A program made the translations under genes and the position numbers. A stretch of 64,000 nt of DNA. Origin: Aradus depressus (taxonomy: Eukaryota > Arthropoda > Insecta > Hemiptera > Aradidae). Under the pieces are notes generated by a model, which searched no databases, had not been told where the DNA came from, and saw nothing but the letters and a program-made list of their open reading frames with translations. This document shows positions 1-10,739 of this stretch, in pieces. Location: positions 7,006,001 through 7,070,000 of the forward strand of contig OY759214.1 in the NCBI GenBank assembly GCA_963662175.1, written 5' to 3'. How positions within the stretch are numbered: the stretch's first letter is position 1; every line of letters begins with the position of its first letter.

Positions 1-223
1 TATTATTTTAAACTGGAGTATAATGATGGAAAAATCGCCTACCTACACTTTTGAGCATGCCGTCCTTCGGTGCCTTGAATAGTATTGCATTTGAAAATTT
101 AATTCAAAGCTCGTCATATTGAGTATGTTGTCCGATTGGAGTAATATGTGCAAAAAAAATCATTTATCTTCAATTCCGAGCACGCTGTCCCTGGATGTTA
201 TTCGTTAATTCTTGATTTTTATA
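1..223. repeat. Left TIR of the large Polinton, outer visible part
   Basis: This stretch is closely similar to the reverse complement of about 29450-29670 in the right TIR, base for base over long runs, including the segment with GAGCATGCCGTCCTTCGG. It stops at TTTTTATA (about 223), and the next TIR bases (TATATATCTACTATG) appear only at 14451. The interval between is therefore inserted DNA. The element's true left end lies upstream of the window; comparison with the right TIR suggests about 0.9 kb more. Confidence 0.85.
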
Positions 224-355
224 GGATAGGATAGGATAGGAATAGTTTTTTTTGGCGCTTAACTGCATGGTTTTTAGCACCGAGTATCAAATTATTTAGT
301 AATAGAAATTATATGAATACATATATCTGCAGTTAATATAAATCCTTTAGTGTCT

Positions 356-361
356 CATGTC
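356..361. repeat. 6-bp target site duplication, left copy (CATGTC)
   Basis: CATGTC directly precedes the AGTAGGGGAGG terminus. The identical hexamer follows the inverted terminus at 11728-11733. A 6-bp duplication and an AG...CT end are hallmarks of Polinton/Maverick integration by an rve-type integrase. Confidence 0.88.
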
Positions 362-479
362 AGTAGGGGAGGAAAGATGGTTCTGGGCCAATGGCAAATG
401 CGCAAGATGGCGGCCATCCCCACTCCTCTCCCCCCACCACCACCACTCCCCCCCCACCCTTCCCAGCTCCGAATCACCC

Positions 480-710
480 ACCATCGTACATCCCCAGCTC
501 AATACGTTTCTACTCTCCCTCTAAACCTCAATAAGTTTCCGCTCTCCCTCTAAACCTCAATAAGTTTCCGCTCTCCCTCTAAACCTCAATAAATTTCAGC
601 TCTCTCCCTAAACCTTAATAAGTTTCCGCTCTCCCTCTAAACCTCAATAAGTTTCCGCTCTTCCTCTAAACCTCTATAAGTTTCCGCTCTCCCTCTAAAC
701 CCTGCTTTAC
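480..710. repeat. 29-bp minisatellite in the left terminus of the palindromic element
   Basis: Tandem units of about 29 bp carry the core TTTCCGCTCTCCCTCTAAAC followed by CTCAATAAG. About seven degenerate copies are present. A related minisatellite sits in the large Polinton right TIR at about 30000-30320. Confidence 0.8.
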
Positions 711-954
711 ATTTTTATCTCACCCCTCGCCTGTGCCCCTATATTTTTTTTAATTAGCCCACTAGTAACAATTTTTATATTTTTAAAAAGACTGATTTCG
801 TGACCTTGAACAGGCACTTTCGTGATCTAACATGTCGAACCCTGCATTCGTGTAGTCTACCATATCATGCCCTAGCATGATCATCATCATCATTGTATTC
901 AGTATTATTTTAAACTGAAGTATAATGATGGAATAATCGCCTACCTACAATTTT

Positions 955-1345
955 GAGCATGCCGTCCTTCGGTGCCTTGAATGGTATTGCATTTAAAAAT
1001 ATAATTCAAAGCTCGTCATATTGAGTATGTTGTCCGATTGGAGTAATATGTGCGAAAAAATATTTATCTTCAATTCCGAGCATGCCGTCCTTCGGTGCCT
1101 TGAATAGTATTGCATTTAAAAATATAATTCAAAGCTCGTCATATTGAGTATGTTGTCCGATTGGAGTAATATGTGCGAAAAAATATTTATCTTCAATTCC
1201 GAGCATGCCGTCCTTCGGTGCCTTGAATGGTATTGCATTTAAAAATATAATTCAAAGCTCGTCATATTGAGTATGTTGTCCGATTGGAGTAATATGTGCG
1301 AAAAAATATTTATCTTCAATTCCGAGCACGCTGTCCTTTGGTGTT
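955..1345. repeat. 123-bp tandem triplication of the TIR core
   Basis: Units beginning GAGCATGCCGTCCTTCGG start at 955, 1078 and 1201, with a further diverged start at 1324, giving a constant 123-bp period. The large Polinton TIR has a single copy. The mirror copy lies at about 10740-11135. Confidence 0.85.
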
Positions 1346-1539
1346 ATTTGTGAATTCTTGTTTTTTATTTTTTTATATCTAACATGGTTTGGAAATGACC
1401 TTCGTATCTATAGGAATTAAGTCGTTGTTTACATGTTCAAACATGTCGAGACCTGTTGTTGCAGGCATACTTCACCAATTTTGGTTGGTTGGTTGGTTAT
1501 TTTGGGCGAACAACTACTTCGGTTATTATCGCCCACCAA

Positions 1540-3763
1540 TTTTTATTTCATGATTTAATCTTACATCCCCACGTCAATTAACACATCCAATGTGCTTCCC
1601 CATCTCAATACCCCCGCTCTCCCTCCGATTCACTACTCTCTATCTTCAGTATAGCGGCGTAGCCAATCCATCTCAATTTTCTCACTTATACTTCCCCACC
1701 TAATTCTCCCTTTAAACCTTTTACTCAGACACACATCCAAGCAATTTTCTTTAGATTTCATCATAGTCCACTACTCTTAGCACCATCATGCTTCGCCCCT
1801 GTTCAACACCTACAACCTCTCTAGATCGTCTGACATTTTCATCATAACCCGGTCTACCCATACATAAACCTACATTCTACGTCCATTAGCCTTTCCCTCT
1901 GAATCAGTCAAACTTACCCACCTCAAATCATCTTCAATGCACATACCCACATCAATTATTCTAAAACATAATCTTTAATTATAATAGTTCTACTTCCTCA
2001 GACCAATTGTACTTCTTCCAATCCGGCAGAGACTTTGCAACCCACACCTAATCCTCAGGTCTTTCTCCTAATTTTTATGACTCACTTCTACTTCCCTACA
2101 TCAATCGTCTAATTGTTTTTTCTCAACTTGTCCTTACCAATTTTCTGCTCTCTACTTCTAAAACCTTTTACTCATGCATACCCGCCCATACACGCGGAGT
2201 AATCTTTAGATCTAGATGTACCTTTCCATGGATACATTCTTAGGCTGACATGCAGTATATTCAACTTACGTTATGTTACATACTACTTCTCATCTCCAGC
2301 ACTTAACTTACTTAGCACCTCTACTGTATTCCAATCCTCGTTTATAGCGGTCAAAACAATTTCTTTTTCCTTCCACCAACCGTCCTCTACTGTAATTGCT
2401 CTCCTAACCTTCTCAAACCAATCCATCCCAATATTCTGCTCTCCACTTCTACTTCCCCAACATCATATCAAGTTAGAACCCTACAAGTGTAGACTACTGC
2501 CCCGTCAACATTTCTTTCTCATTCAAACCACTTCTATCCCACCTCTCACTCAGACATACCTGCACACTTGCATCACATGCAGAAAATCAAATTTAAATGC
2601 TTCTCCCTACCTAAACCGCCAGGTCAACACCCCCACAGTTCTCGTCGATATTTAGATTCGCATTTCCAATATTACTTTACCATCACTATTTTTACGACTA
2701 ATAACCTACAATCTAGCAGGAACTTAAATCATCCCCCTGCACAACACTACTCCGGATATATTCAGAACCCACTCCCACACATCTGAGCACCAATAGAACT
2801 CTAACCTAGGACCCCTGCTGTGTAGGCTCACTCACATTGGTACCTGTCAACCCATCTTTATAACTGCAAAAGCCGGGGGTAATTTCATATTCAAGTATTT
2901 TTCCTAAGATTTCATACTGATGAAGGCTCTAGACCCCTTCATCACCAACGAGATCAGTTAAAGAACTATTTTATAACACAGCCCCAACGTACATATAAGG
3001 TGTGTCCAATACAATAGGAACTCTTCTTATATAGCTATCCTAAGAAGAAGTCATTGAAAACTTTACCCACTGAGTCGGATAATTATTTATAGTAGAGATA
3101 CTAATATTTTTTGAATGGGTAGGCGGCCGTGTGTAACATTTCATTATCAGAGATTAGCTGTGATGTATTTTTCTACAAATCAGAGACTATGCATACTTCC
3201 TACAATAGGATCACAACTAACACTCAACCGTTTCCCAATTAATAATATAAACGTAGCCCTCACACCCATACCCCATTGTATTTATTTTTCAAGCCCTTCG
3301 TCTCATATACATCACAGTTCCCACAGGTATTTGAGAACCCATATATTAGTATTATTGTTCCATCCTCATCCACATCTCATGGACCCCACAATTCAGCCCT
3401 CCTTCCCCGCATATATGGTATTGAGAGCCAAAACACTTACGATGACCCCATACTACAGTTATTTTACCGATTCATCGTCATAGCCGCAAAACCCGGGGTT
3501 ATTTAATATTTTAGTATATTTCTTTTTTCATTATTTGTCACAGCGCCTACTCCACTCAACTGTTTTTTCTTAAAGTCCTATACATATCTTACATCCTTTC
3601 ATATATTTCTTTTTTATTTAGTCATATTATTTTATATTTCATGCGATTAATATTTATTTACATTTTCGAAAATTTACGTAAATTATGAAAATTTTGTAGC
3701 ATATTCAGAAACATTTTTTGTGATGAATGTGACTGCTAACTATCGTGATTAAAAGAAAAATTT
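1540..3763. other. Non-coding arm spacer of the palindromic element
   Basis: This is pyrimidine-biased DNA (many CTCTCCCT, TTCTACTTCCC and CCCACATC runs). The only ORFs are short, low in complexity and lack family features. Two related blocks end in AAACCCGGGGTTATTT / AAAGCCGGGGGTAATTT (about 2868 and 3487), suggesting an internal ancient duplication. I see no gene. Confidence 0.5.
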
Positions 3764-3924
3764 ATGAGTACAAGCTGGTCAGTATTAAGAAATAAAAATC
3801 GTATGCAGGTTCCATATCATAGGCAGTTTCTTATTGTTGTTGGGGCTAGGTGTATTGCTGGAAACCCATTAATGATCGGCTCGTCTCGGATTTTATCGGC
3901 TCCTTTCGTTGCATGTAGGATGAA

Positions 3925-4122
3925 AAAAACTATAAATACGTTCTGTTTGGTCAGTAGTTATCTGTTTCATTGTGAACGTGTTAACAACGTTGAGATAAAT
4001 ACAATCTGATCATTCACTATTTATTGAACCGAAGTTGTCAACCCTGTTACAATAAATACGGTCTGTTTGGTGATTATTAGGCAGACTTCATTGATCTAGT
4101 AATCCACAGCAGGTTAGATACC
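3925..4122 (+). promoter_or_regulatory. Candidate promoter of the HTH-fusion ORF (left arm)
   Basis: Two related blocks occur upstream of the ATG at 4123: CTATAAATACG near 3930 and CAATAAATACG near 4050. Each is followed by a TCTGTTTGGT motif and then a GTAGTTAT or GATTATTAG stretch. TATA-like sequence 70-190 bp before an ORF fits the Polinton habit of one promoter per gene. No transcription evidence is available. Confidence 0.4.
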
Positions 4123-4653
4123 ATGGGGGTCAAACGAAACGCTCTCACTATAGAAAATAAAATAAAAATAATTAAACTTTTTGATGAAGGAGAAAAGGTT
4201 GGAGAAATATCGAAACATTTCAAGATTCCTCAATCCACGATTTCTTCAATTTTAAAGAGACGAGAAACCATTTTTCAATTGGATACATGTGGTAAAAGAC
4301 ATATTAAACGAAATAGAACTAATGGTGGAACACACTCCCAGAATACACCCCCACTTGCCTTCAACGGAGAGAATTACACACAACAACACACAGACTCTTC
4401 AGAGGACGATGTGGGTGAACACTCCAGTTCATCACAACAGCAAACGGACTCTTCACAGCATGATTCGGGTGAAGACGGAAGTGAACGAATTCATTCAACA
4501 GAACACCGAAGAGTAGTATTTGGTGATAAAAAACCAACAAAAAAGTTCAACCTTCCTAAACCCGTAAAAGGCTTAATACCTCTGTCTAAGGAAAATATGA
4601 CGTTTTTACGTTTGGTCGGGTATAAAGTTCTGTCATCAACGTATAGATGTTAG
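4123..4653 (+). CDS. HTH (Psq/CENP-B-like) fused to the Polinton capsid-region short protein, left arm copy
   Basis: The 176-residue ORF has two parts. Residues 1-50 form a helix-turn-helix of Psq/CENP-B N-terminal type, with the pattern LTIENKIKIIKLFDEG followed by EISKHFKIPQSTISSILK; this family binds DNA in Tigger/pogo transposases and in Psq proteins. Residues 83-125 are a Ser/Gln/Asp-rich linker. Residues 129-176 match the 52-residue ORF at 26495-26653, including PVKG, PLSKEN and FLRLVGYKVLSS. In the large Polinton that protein starts without an HTH, so the fusion belongs to the palindromic element. The stop overlaps the ATG of the next ORF, as in the Polinton. It is intact in both arms. 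A repressor or DNA-tethering role is a guess; a captured transposase N-terminus is the likely source. Confidence 0.75.
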   Translation: MGVKRNALTIENKIKIIKLFDEGEKVGEISKHFKIPQSTISSILKRRETIFQLDTCGKRHIKRNRTNGGTHSQNTPPLAFNGENYTQQHTDSSEDDVGEHSSSSQQQTDSSQHDSGEDGSERIHSTEHRRVVFGDKKPTKKFNLPKPVKGLIPLSKENMTFLRLVGYKVLSSTYRC

Positions 4654-4967
4654 ATTTGGATAGTTCAAAGAGGGGTTCGGGTATCATTTTCATTACCGAA
4701 GGCATCGGGGGTATAGATGGAATAAGAAAATCTGTTCGACATGAAAACACTCACACTTTGCCATCATATAGGTTTATCTATTTAAAAGGTAGATTTTTTC
4801 AAGGAGAATGGGACAACGACAGTTGCAACATTCTAAAAGCGGGTTTTGTTCAATTCCAGCGCTTCCTGGGTAATAACTCGGACTATATTTTGAAGGATAT
4901 ATCAATAATGGGCATTAACTTTATTGGGAATAGGTACACAGCATATCACAAACGAAAAGATTATTAA
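4647..4967 (+). CDS. Chimeric remnant: capsid N-terminus joined to the 28071-gene fragment (left arm)
   Basis: The 106-residue ORF overlaps the upstream ORF by seven bases, the same arrangement as the short ORF and capsid gene in the large Polinton. Residues 1-55 resemble the first 62 or so residues of the capsid protein (shared TLPSY and LKGRF/LEGRF). From about residue 71 it instead matches residues 8-38 of the protein at 28071 (QRFLGNNSDYILKDISIMG versus QCFLDDNLQYILKELSFMD). An internal deletion thus fused two Polinton genes while leaving an open frame. It is too short for a jelly-roll and probably has no capsid function, yet it is intact in both arms. Confidence 0.6.
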   Translation: MLDLDSSKRGSGIIFITEGIGGIDGIRKSVRHENTHTLPSYRFIYLKGRFFQGEWDNDSCNILKAGFVQFQRFLGNNSDYILKDISIMGINFIGNRYTAYHKRKDY

Positions 4968-5424
4968 AAATAATCAAATCGAATGCTGTGAGGTTGAAGG
5001 CTTGGAGAGGCTATAAACGCACGCAGGTCGTATGAGTGAAGGTTTGGAGAGGATATAGATGCCCGCAGACCAGTGTGATCACCAGCAGTTCTAAATGTTG
5101 AAAACACTGATTTGGGGAAAAGTAGGAGAGTACAATCGTGTTAATATGCCTGTATTTTTGATTTGCAGGAAAGGGCCTTGCCCCTTTTTATTCATGCTTT
5201 GTATCCAAAAGTATATATATTTCAGTTTTCATTTGACTATATGCTTATATCATCTCTTTGTGAGAGCGGTTCTAAATCTGCTGGGTAAGTTTCGTTCTTG
5301 ATCAGTGTCTACATGTACCCCCAAAGTCCTGTTTCTTTGAACCAAATTCAACTCAGTCAAATCGATTCAAATCCCTATATTATACTGCAATATTCTCGCT
5401 CAAACATCACTACACTCTCCTTCT
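4968..5424. other. Inner arm spacer shared with the Polinton 3' spacer
   Basis: 4985-5090 contains GAAGGCTTGGAGAGGCTATAA, ACGCACGCAGGTCGTATGAGTGAAGGTTTGGAGAGG and GCCCGCAGACCA motifs that also occur at 28760-28880 of the large Polinton. A 68-codon ORF at 5095-5301 has no recognisable feature and I do not call it a gene. Confidence 0.6.
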
Positions 5425-6448
5425 AGTTATAACGATATCGTTATAAATATAACGATATCACAGTAGTTATAAAGATATCGCTATATTTATAACGATATTA
5501 CTGTAGTTATAACGATATCGCTATATTTATAACGATATTACTGTAGTTATAACGATATCGCTATATTTATAACGATATTACTGTAGTTATAACGATATCG
5601 CTATATTTATAACGATATTACTGTAGTTATAACGATATCGCTATATTTATAACGATATTCCTGTAGTTATAACGATATCGCTATATTTATAACGATATCA
5701 CAGTAGTTATAACGATATCGCTATATTTATAACGATATCACAGTAGTTATAACGATATCGCTATATTTATAACGATATCACAGGAGTTATAACGATATCG
5801 CTATATTTATAACGATATTACTGTAGTTATAACGATATCGCTATATTTATAACGATATCACAGTAGTTATAACGATATAGCTATATTTATAACGATATCA
5901 CAGTAGTTATAACGATATCGCTATATTTATAACGATATTACTGTAGTTATAACGATATCGTTATAACTACAGTAATATCGTTATAAATATAGGGATATCG
6001 TTATAACTACAGTAATATCGTTATAAATATAGCGATATCGTTATAACTACTGTGATATCGTTATAAATATAGCGATATCGTTATAACTACTGTGATATCG
6101 TTATAAATATAGCGATATCGTTATAACTACAGTAATATCGTTATAAATATAGCGATGTCGTTATAACTACAGTAATATCGTTATAAATATAGCGATATCG
6201 TTATAACTACAGTAATATCGTTATAAATATAGCGATATCGTTATAACTACTGTGATATCGTTATAAATATAGCGATATCGTTATAACTACTGTGATATCG
6301 TTATAAATATAGCGATATCGTTATAACTACTGTGATATCGTTATAAATATAGCGATATCGTTATAACTACTGTGATATCGTTATAACAACTGTGATATCG
6401 TTATAACAACTGTGATATCGTTATATTTATAACGATATCGTTATAACT
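5425..6448. repeat. Central 40-bp palindromic satellite forming the apex of the palindrome
   Basis: Tandem 40-bp units alternate TTATAACGATATCG and CTATATTTATAACGATAT blocks joined by TACTGTAG or CACAGTAG. Every unit contains the self-complementary AACGATATCGTT-type core, so hairpins nest inside the larger palindrome. Orientation flips at about 5956, which places the symmetry axis here. The two halves differ by about one unit. Confidence 0.92.
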
Positions 6449-6905
6449 AGAAGGAGAGTGTAGTGATGTTTGAGCGAGAATATTGCAGTATAATATAGGG
6501 ATTTGAATCGATTTGACTGAGTTGAATTTGGTTCAAAGAAACAGGACTTTGGGGGTACATGTAGACACTGATCAAGAACGAAACTTACCCAGCAGATTTA
6601 GAACCGCTCTCACAAAGAGATGATATAAGCATATAGTCAAATGAAAACTGAAATATATATACTTTTGGATACAAAGCATGAATAAAAAGGGGCAAGGCCC
6701 TTTCCTGCAAATCAAAAATACAGGCATATTAACACGATTGTACTCTCCTACTTTTCCCCAAATCAGTGTTTTCAACATTTAGAACTGCTGGTGATCACAC
6801 TGGTCTGCGGGCATCTATATCCTCTCCAAACCTTCACTCATACGACCTGCGTGCGTTTATAGCCTCTCCAAGCCTTCAACCTCACAGCATTCGATTTGAT
6901 TATTT

Positions 6906-7226
6906 TTAATAATCTTTTCGTTTGTGATATGCTGTGTACCTATTCCCAATAAAGTTAATGCCCATTATTGATATATCCTTCAAAATATAGTCCGAGTTAT
7001 TACCCAGGAAGCGCTGGAATTGAACAAAACCCGCTTTTAGAATGTTGCAACTGTCGTTGTCCCATTCTCCTTGAAAAAATCTACCTTTTAAATAGATAAA
7101 CCTATATGATGGCAAAGTGTGAGTGTTTTCATGTCGAACAGATTTTCTTATTCCATCTATACCCCCGATGCCTTCGGTAATGAAAATGATACCCGAACCC
7201 CTCTTTGAACTATCCAAATCTAACAT
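6906..7226 (-). CDS. Chimeric capsid/orphan-gene remnant (right arm copy)
   Basis: This is the mirror copy of 4647-4967 with the same translation. It overlaps the HTH-fusion ORF at its start. The same caveats apply: it is an open but probably non-structural deletion product. Confidence 0.6.
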   Translation of the reverse strand: MLDLDSSKRGSGIIFITEGIGGIDGIRKSVRHENTHTLPSYRFIYLKGRFFQGEWDNDSCNILKAGFVQFQRFLGNNSDYILKDISIMGINFIGNRYTAYHKRKDY

Positions 7227-7750
7227 CTATACGTTGATGACAGAACTTTATACCCGACCAAACGTAAAAACGTCATATTTTCCTTAGACAGAGGTATTAA
7301 GCCTTTTACGGGTTTAGGAAGGTTGAACTTTTTTGTTGGTTTTTTATCACCAAATACTACTCTTCGGTGTTCTGTTGAATGAATTCGTTCACTTCCGTCT
7401 TCACCCGAATCATGCTGTGAAGAGTCCGTTTGCTGTTGTGATGAACTGGAGTGTTCACCCACATCGTCCTCTGAAGAGTCTGTGTGTTGTTGTGTGTAAT
7501 TCTCTCCGTTGAAGGCAAGTGGGGGTGTATTCTGGGAGTGTGTTCCACCATTAGTTCTATTTCGTTTAATATGTCTTTTACCACATGTATCCAATTGAAA
7601 AATGGTTTCTCGTCTCTTTAAAATTGAAGAAATCGTGGATTGAGGAATCTTGAAATGTTTCGATATTTCTCCAACCTTTTCTCCTTCATCAAAAAGTTTA
7701 ATTATTTTTATTTTATTTTCTATAGTGAGAGCGTTTCGTTTGACCCCCAT
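7220..7750 (-). CDS. HTH fused to the Polinton capsid-region short protein (right arm copy)
   Basis: This is the mirror copy of 4123-4653 with an identical 176-residue translation: HTH at residues 1-50, acidic Ser/Gln linker, and the Polinton short-protein domain at 129-176. Two divergently placed intact copies mean the element carries two doses of a candidate DNA-binding protein. Identity may reflect arm-to-arm gene conversion or youth rather than selection. Confidence 0.75.
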   Translation of the reverse strand: MGVKRNALTIENKIKIIKLFDEGEKVGEISKHFKIPQSTISSILKRRETIFQLDTCGKRHIKRNRTNGGTHSQNTPPLAFNGENYTQQHTDSSEDDVGEHSSSSQQQTDSSQHDSGEDGSERIHSTEHRRVVFGDKKPTKKFNLPKPVKGLIPLSKENMTFLRLVGYKVLSSTYRC

Positions 7751-8109
7751 GGTATCTAACCTGCTGTGGATTACTAGATCAATGAAGTCTGCCTAATAAT
7801 CACCAAACAGACCGTATTTATTGTAACAGGGTTGACAACTTCGGTTCAATAAATAGTGAATGATCAGATTGTATTTATCTCAACGTTGTTAACACGTTCA
7901 CAATGAAACAGATAACTACTGACCAAACAGAACGTATTTATAGTTTTTTTCATCCTACATGCAACGAAAGGAGCCGATAAAATCCGAGACGAGCCGATCA
8001 TTAATGGGTTTCCAGCAATACACCTAGCCCCAACAACAATAAGAAACTGCCTATGATATGGAACCTGCATACGATTTTTATTTCTTAATACTGACCAGCT
8101 TGTACTCAT

Positions 8110-10400
8110 AAATTTTTCTTTTAATCACGATAGTTAGCAGTCACATTCATCACAAAAAATGTTTCTGAATATGCTACAAAATTTTCATAATTTACGTAAA
8201 TTTTCGAAAATGTAAATAAATATTAATCGCATGAAATATAAAATAATATGACTAAATAAAAAAGAAATATATGAAAGGATGTAAGATATGTATAGGACTT
8301 TAAGAAAAAACAGTTGAGTGGAGTAGGCGCTGTGACAAATAATGAAAAAAGAAATATACTAAAATATTAAATAACCCCGGGTTTTGCGGCTATGACGATG
8401 AATCGGTAAAATAACTGTAGTATGGGGTCATCGTAAGTGTTTTGGCTCTCAATACCATATATGCGGGGAAGGAGGGCTGAATTGTGGGGTCCATGAGATG
8501 TGGATGAGGATGGAACAATAATACTAATATATGGGTTCTCAAATACCTGTGGGAACTGTGATGTATATGAGACGAAGGGCTTGAAAAATAAATACAATGG
8601 GGTATGGGTGTGAGGGCTACGTTTATATTATTAATTGGGAAACGGTTGAGTGTTAGTTGTGATCCTATTGTAGGAAGTATGCATAGTCTCTGATTTGTAG
8701 AAAAATACATCACAGCTAATCTCTGATAATGAAATGTTACACACGGCCGCCTACCCATTCAAAAAATATTAGTATCTCTACTATAAATAATTATCCGACT
8801 CAGTGGGTAAAGTTTTCAATGACTTCTTCTTAGGATAGCTATATAAGAAGAGTTCCTATTGTATTGGACACACCTTATATGTACGTTGGGGCTGTGTTAT
8901 AAAATAGTTCTTTAACTGATCTCGTTGGTGATGAAGGGGTCTAGAGCCTTCATCAGTATGAAATCTTAGGAAAAATACTTGAATATGAAATTACCCCCGG
9001 CTTTTGCAGTTATAAAGATGGGTTGACAGGTACCAATGTGAGTGAGCCTACACAGCAGGGGTCCTAGGTTAGAGTTCTATTGGTGCTCAGATGTGTGGGA
9101 GTGGGTTCTGAATATATCCGGAGTAGTGTTGTGCAGGGGGATGATTTAAGTTCCTGCTAGATTGTAGGTTATTAGTCGTAAAAATAGTGATGGTAAAGTA
9201 ATATTGGAAATGCGAATCTAAATATCGACGAGAACTGTGGGGGTGTTGACCTGGCGGTTTAGGTAGGGAGAAGCATTTAAATTTGATTTTCTGCATGTGA
9301 TGCAAGTGTGCAGGTATGTCTGAGTGAGAGGTGGGATAGAAGTGGTTTGAATGAGAAAGAAATGTTGACGGGGCAGTAGTCTACACTTGTAGGGTTCTAA
9401 CTTGATATGATGTTGGGGAAGTAGAAGTGGAGAGCAGAATATTGGGATGGATTGGTTTGAGAAGGTTAGGAGAGCAATTACAGTAGAGGACGGTTGGTGG
9501 AAGGAAAAAGAAATTGTTTTGACCGCTATAAACGAGGATTGGAATACAGTAGAGGTGCTAAGTAAGTTAAGTGCTGGAGATGAGAAGTAGTATGTAACAT
9601 AACGTAAGTTGAATATACTGCATGTCAGCCTAAGAATGTATCCATGGAAAGGTACATCTAGATCTAAAGATTACTCCGCGTGTATGGGCGGGTATGCATG
9701 AGTAAAAGGTTTTAGAAGTAGAGAGCAGAAAATTGGTAAGGACAAGTTGAGAAAAAACAATTAGACGATTGATGTAGGGAAGTAGAAGTGAGTCATAAAA
9801 ATTAGGAGAAAGACCTGAGGATTAGGTGTGGGTTGCAAAGTCTCTGCCGGATTGGAAGAAGTACAATTGGTCTGAGGAAGTAGAACTATTATAATTAAAG
9901 ATTATGTTTTAGAATAATTGATGTGGGTATGTGCATTGAAGATGATTTGAGGTGGGTAAGTTTGACTGATTCAGAGGGAAAGGCTAATGGACGTAGAATG
10001 TAGGTTTATGTATGGGTAGACCGGGTTATGATGAAAATGTCAGACGATCTAGAGAGGTTGTAGGTGTTGAACAGGGGCGAAGCATGATGGTGCTAAGAGT
10101 AGTGGACTATGATGAAATCTAAAGAAAATTGCTTGGATGTGTGTCTGAGTAAAAGGTTTAAAGGGAGAATTAGGTGGGGAAGTATAAGTGAGAAAATTGA
10201 GATGGATTGGCTACGCCGCTATACTGAAGATAGAGAGTAGTGAATCGGAGGGAGAGCGGGGGTATTGAGATGGGGAAGCACATTGGATGTGTTAATTGAC
10301 GTGGGGATGTAAGATTAAATCATGAAATAAAAATTGGTGGGCGATAATAACCGAAGTAGTTGTTCGCCCAAAATAACCAACCAACCAACCAAAATTGGTG
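8110..10400. other. Non-coding arm spacer, right arm
   Basis: Mirror of 1473-3763, here purine-rich. ORFs are short and show no domain. I see no gene. Confidence 0.5.
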
Positions 10401-10449
10401 AAGTATGCCTGCAACAACAGGTCTCGACATGTTTGAACATGTAAACAAC

Positions 10450-10452
<3 letters not shown>

Positions 10453-10536
<84 letters not shown>

Positions 10537-10656
10537 CTCAGTTATGGCCTTATGCTGAGGCATATCGGCCAGCTACCATGATGATCATTTTGGAAAATTT
10601 TTTACAGGTACCTTGGTTTAAGGACAAAGCAATTAAAGAAGAACAATCATAAGAAT
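10453..10656 (-). mobile_element. Retroposed insert with 82-nt poly-A tail, right arm only
   Basis: A T-run at 10453-10534 is followed by about 122 bp of unique sequence. The whole is flanked by the 10-bp duplication AAACAACGAC (10443-10452 and 10657-10666). The equivalent left-arm site near 1417-1430 has one copy of the motif and no insert. It is therefore a minus-strand, poly-A retroposition product (5'-truncated retrogene, LINE tail or SINE) younger than the palindrome. I do not recognise its body, and there is no AATAAA near the tail. Confidence 0.85.
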
Positions 10657-10739
10657 AAACAACGACTTAATTCCTATAGATACGAAGGTCATTTCCAAAC
10701 CATGTTAGATATAAAAAAATAAAAAACAAGAATTCACAA

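Larger units (their letters stand above)
362..5956 (+). repeat. Left arm of the palindrome
   Basis: The reverse complement of this arm reappears at 5957-11727. The six ORFs of 72 to 176 codons compared here give identical translations in both arms, so the arms are young or kept alike by gene conversion. The symmetry axis falls at about 5956/5957 inside a GATATC. Confidence 0.9.

Noticed and set aside
350..553. Pro-rich 67-codon ORF at the left end of the palindromic element
   Set aside because: It starts in the LINE flank, crosses the element terminus and reads through the minisatellite; low complexity only.
2568..3506. ORFs of 72-122 codons in the left arm, mirrored in the right arm
   Set aside because: No domain, biased composition, and their presence in both arms follows from the palindrome itself, so it is not evidence of conservation.
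3764..4009. 81-codon ORF upstream of the HTH-fusion gene
   Set aside because: No recognisable feature; it overlaps the TATA-like promoter blocks and is mirrored only because of the palindrome.
5425..6448. Array could be mistaken for a CRISPR or for a replication-origin iteron set
   Set aside because: There are no unique spacers; the units are continuous 40-bp palindromic satellite in a eukaryotic transposon.
10315..10563. Poly-Lys ORF on the minus strand
   Set aside because: It is the translated T-run of the retroposed insert.
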